Part shown: piece by piece, positions 63,910-64,000 of the stretch
Position numbering within the stretch: the first letter of the stretch is position 1
Layout: each line of letters begins with the position of its first letter
The notes under the pieces: model-generated
Databases searched by the model: none
What the model was told of the DNA's origin: nothing
The model's input: the letters and a program-made list of their open reading frames with translations, nothing else
Position numbers and translations under genes: made by a program
NCBI GenBank assembly: GCA_964595625.1
Contig: CAZQQU010000002.1
Coordinates: forward strand, 62,001-126,000
Reading direction: 5' to 3'
Source: CAZQQU01 sp964595625
GTDB taxonomy: Bacteria; Bacteroidota; Bacteroidia; Flavobacteriales; Flavobacteriaceae
DNA: 64,000 bases

Positions 63910-64000
63910 ATGAAAAAATTAGCAGTATTGATAATCCTTTTAATGGGTATAAAAGGGTATTCACAGCATCCGGAGCTTTTGGATAAAGAGTGGTTTTTAC
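63910..64000 (+). CDS. Paralogue of the preceding T9SS cargo protein (partial, cut by window end)
   Basis: Starts 3 bases after the previous stop: MKKLAVLIILLMGIKGYSQ signal peptide, then HPELLDKEWFL. The first 30 codons are almost the same as the preceding gene. The rest lies beyond the window. Confidence 0.85.
   Translation, partial: MKKLAVLIILLMGIKGYSQHPELLDKEWFL
63931..63993 (+). repeat. Direct repeat, copy 2
   Basis: Second copy of the 63-base repeat (partner 63238-63300), 693 bases downstream. Confidence 0.9.

Overview
The window is a stretch of chromosome from a member of the Bacteroidota, most likely the class Flavobacteriia. Signs of this are the many promoter-like TAnnTTTG -7 elements, the near absence of Shine-Dalgarno sequences, type IX secretion (T9SS) C-terminal sorting tails, a complete moxR-batABCDE aerotolerance cluster, a GYDIA-type GHMP kinase, DUF4837 and DUF6252-like lipoproteins, and a low-GC, dense gene layout. 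No phage, plasmid, insertion sequence, CRISPR array or rRNA operon was seen. Nearly all of it is ordinary core genome.

Layout. 1-7.1 kb: an ALDH7-type aldehyde dehydrogenase, a lipoprotein with an internal duplication, the translation operon rpsP-rimM-trmN6, then holB and an M20 dipeptidase on the other strand. 7.2-19.3 kb: tRNA-Leu, katG, a glyS-GHMP kinase pair, and an operon of isoaspartyl peptidase, a small monooxygenase-fold protein and a giant thioester alpha-2-macroglobulin lipoprotein. 19.4-29.6 kb: 3-hydroxyanthranilate dioxygenase, an RND/MMPL exporter, asnS, rpoN with a PAP2-like membrane protein, a beta-barrel, an ExbB-membrane protein-ExbD-ExbD operon and tRNA-Ser. 29.7-38.1 kb: type I asparaginase, M1 peptidase, a glutamine amidotransferase, a subtilase with an MBL-fold hydrolase, a tiny lipoprotein and lepA. 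38.4-47.6 kb: an LRR T9SS cargo protein, dusB, a LolC/E-type permease with rbfA, mce, a CAT-anticodon tRNA, pgk, an MltD-like transglycosylase, DUF4837 and a beta-barrel. 47.7-57.7 kb: a metallophosphoesterase and the eight-gene moxR-DUF58-BatD-like-batA-B-C-D-E operon. 57.8-64 kb: carbonic anhydrase, cvpA, unknowns, a histidine phosphatase, pheS, gpsA, a small transcription unit, and a group of T9SS tail proteins that runs off the window end.

Functional themes are translation (rpsP, rimM, three tRNAs, three aminoacyl-tRNA synthetases, lepA, dusB, rbfA), the cell envelope (A2M, ExbB/D, LolC/E, transglycosylase, Bat complex) and secreted or periplasmic peptidases.

No clear undescribed multi-gene system was found. 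The most interesting non-coding signal is at about 62578-62706: a palindrome abuts a consensus -7 element, followed by an apparently leaderless 10-codon ORF and a 13-bp intrinsic terminator, which looks like a small RNA or attenuator. Also worth a look are near-overlapping divergent promoters with almost leaderless mRNAs (rbfA/mce), a tandem T9SS cargo duplication beside a lone sorting tail, a two-membrane BatD-like protein in the bat operon, and an ExbD with a periplasmic CxxC. Promoter calls rest on motif matching by eye.
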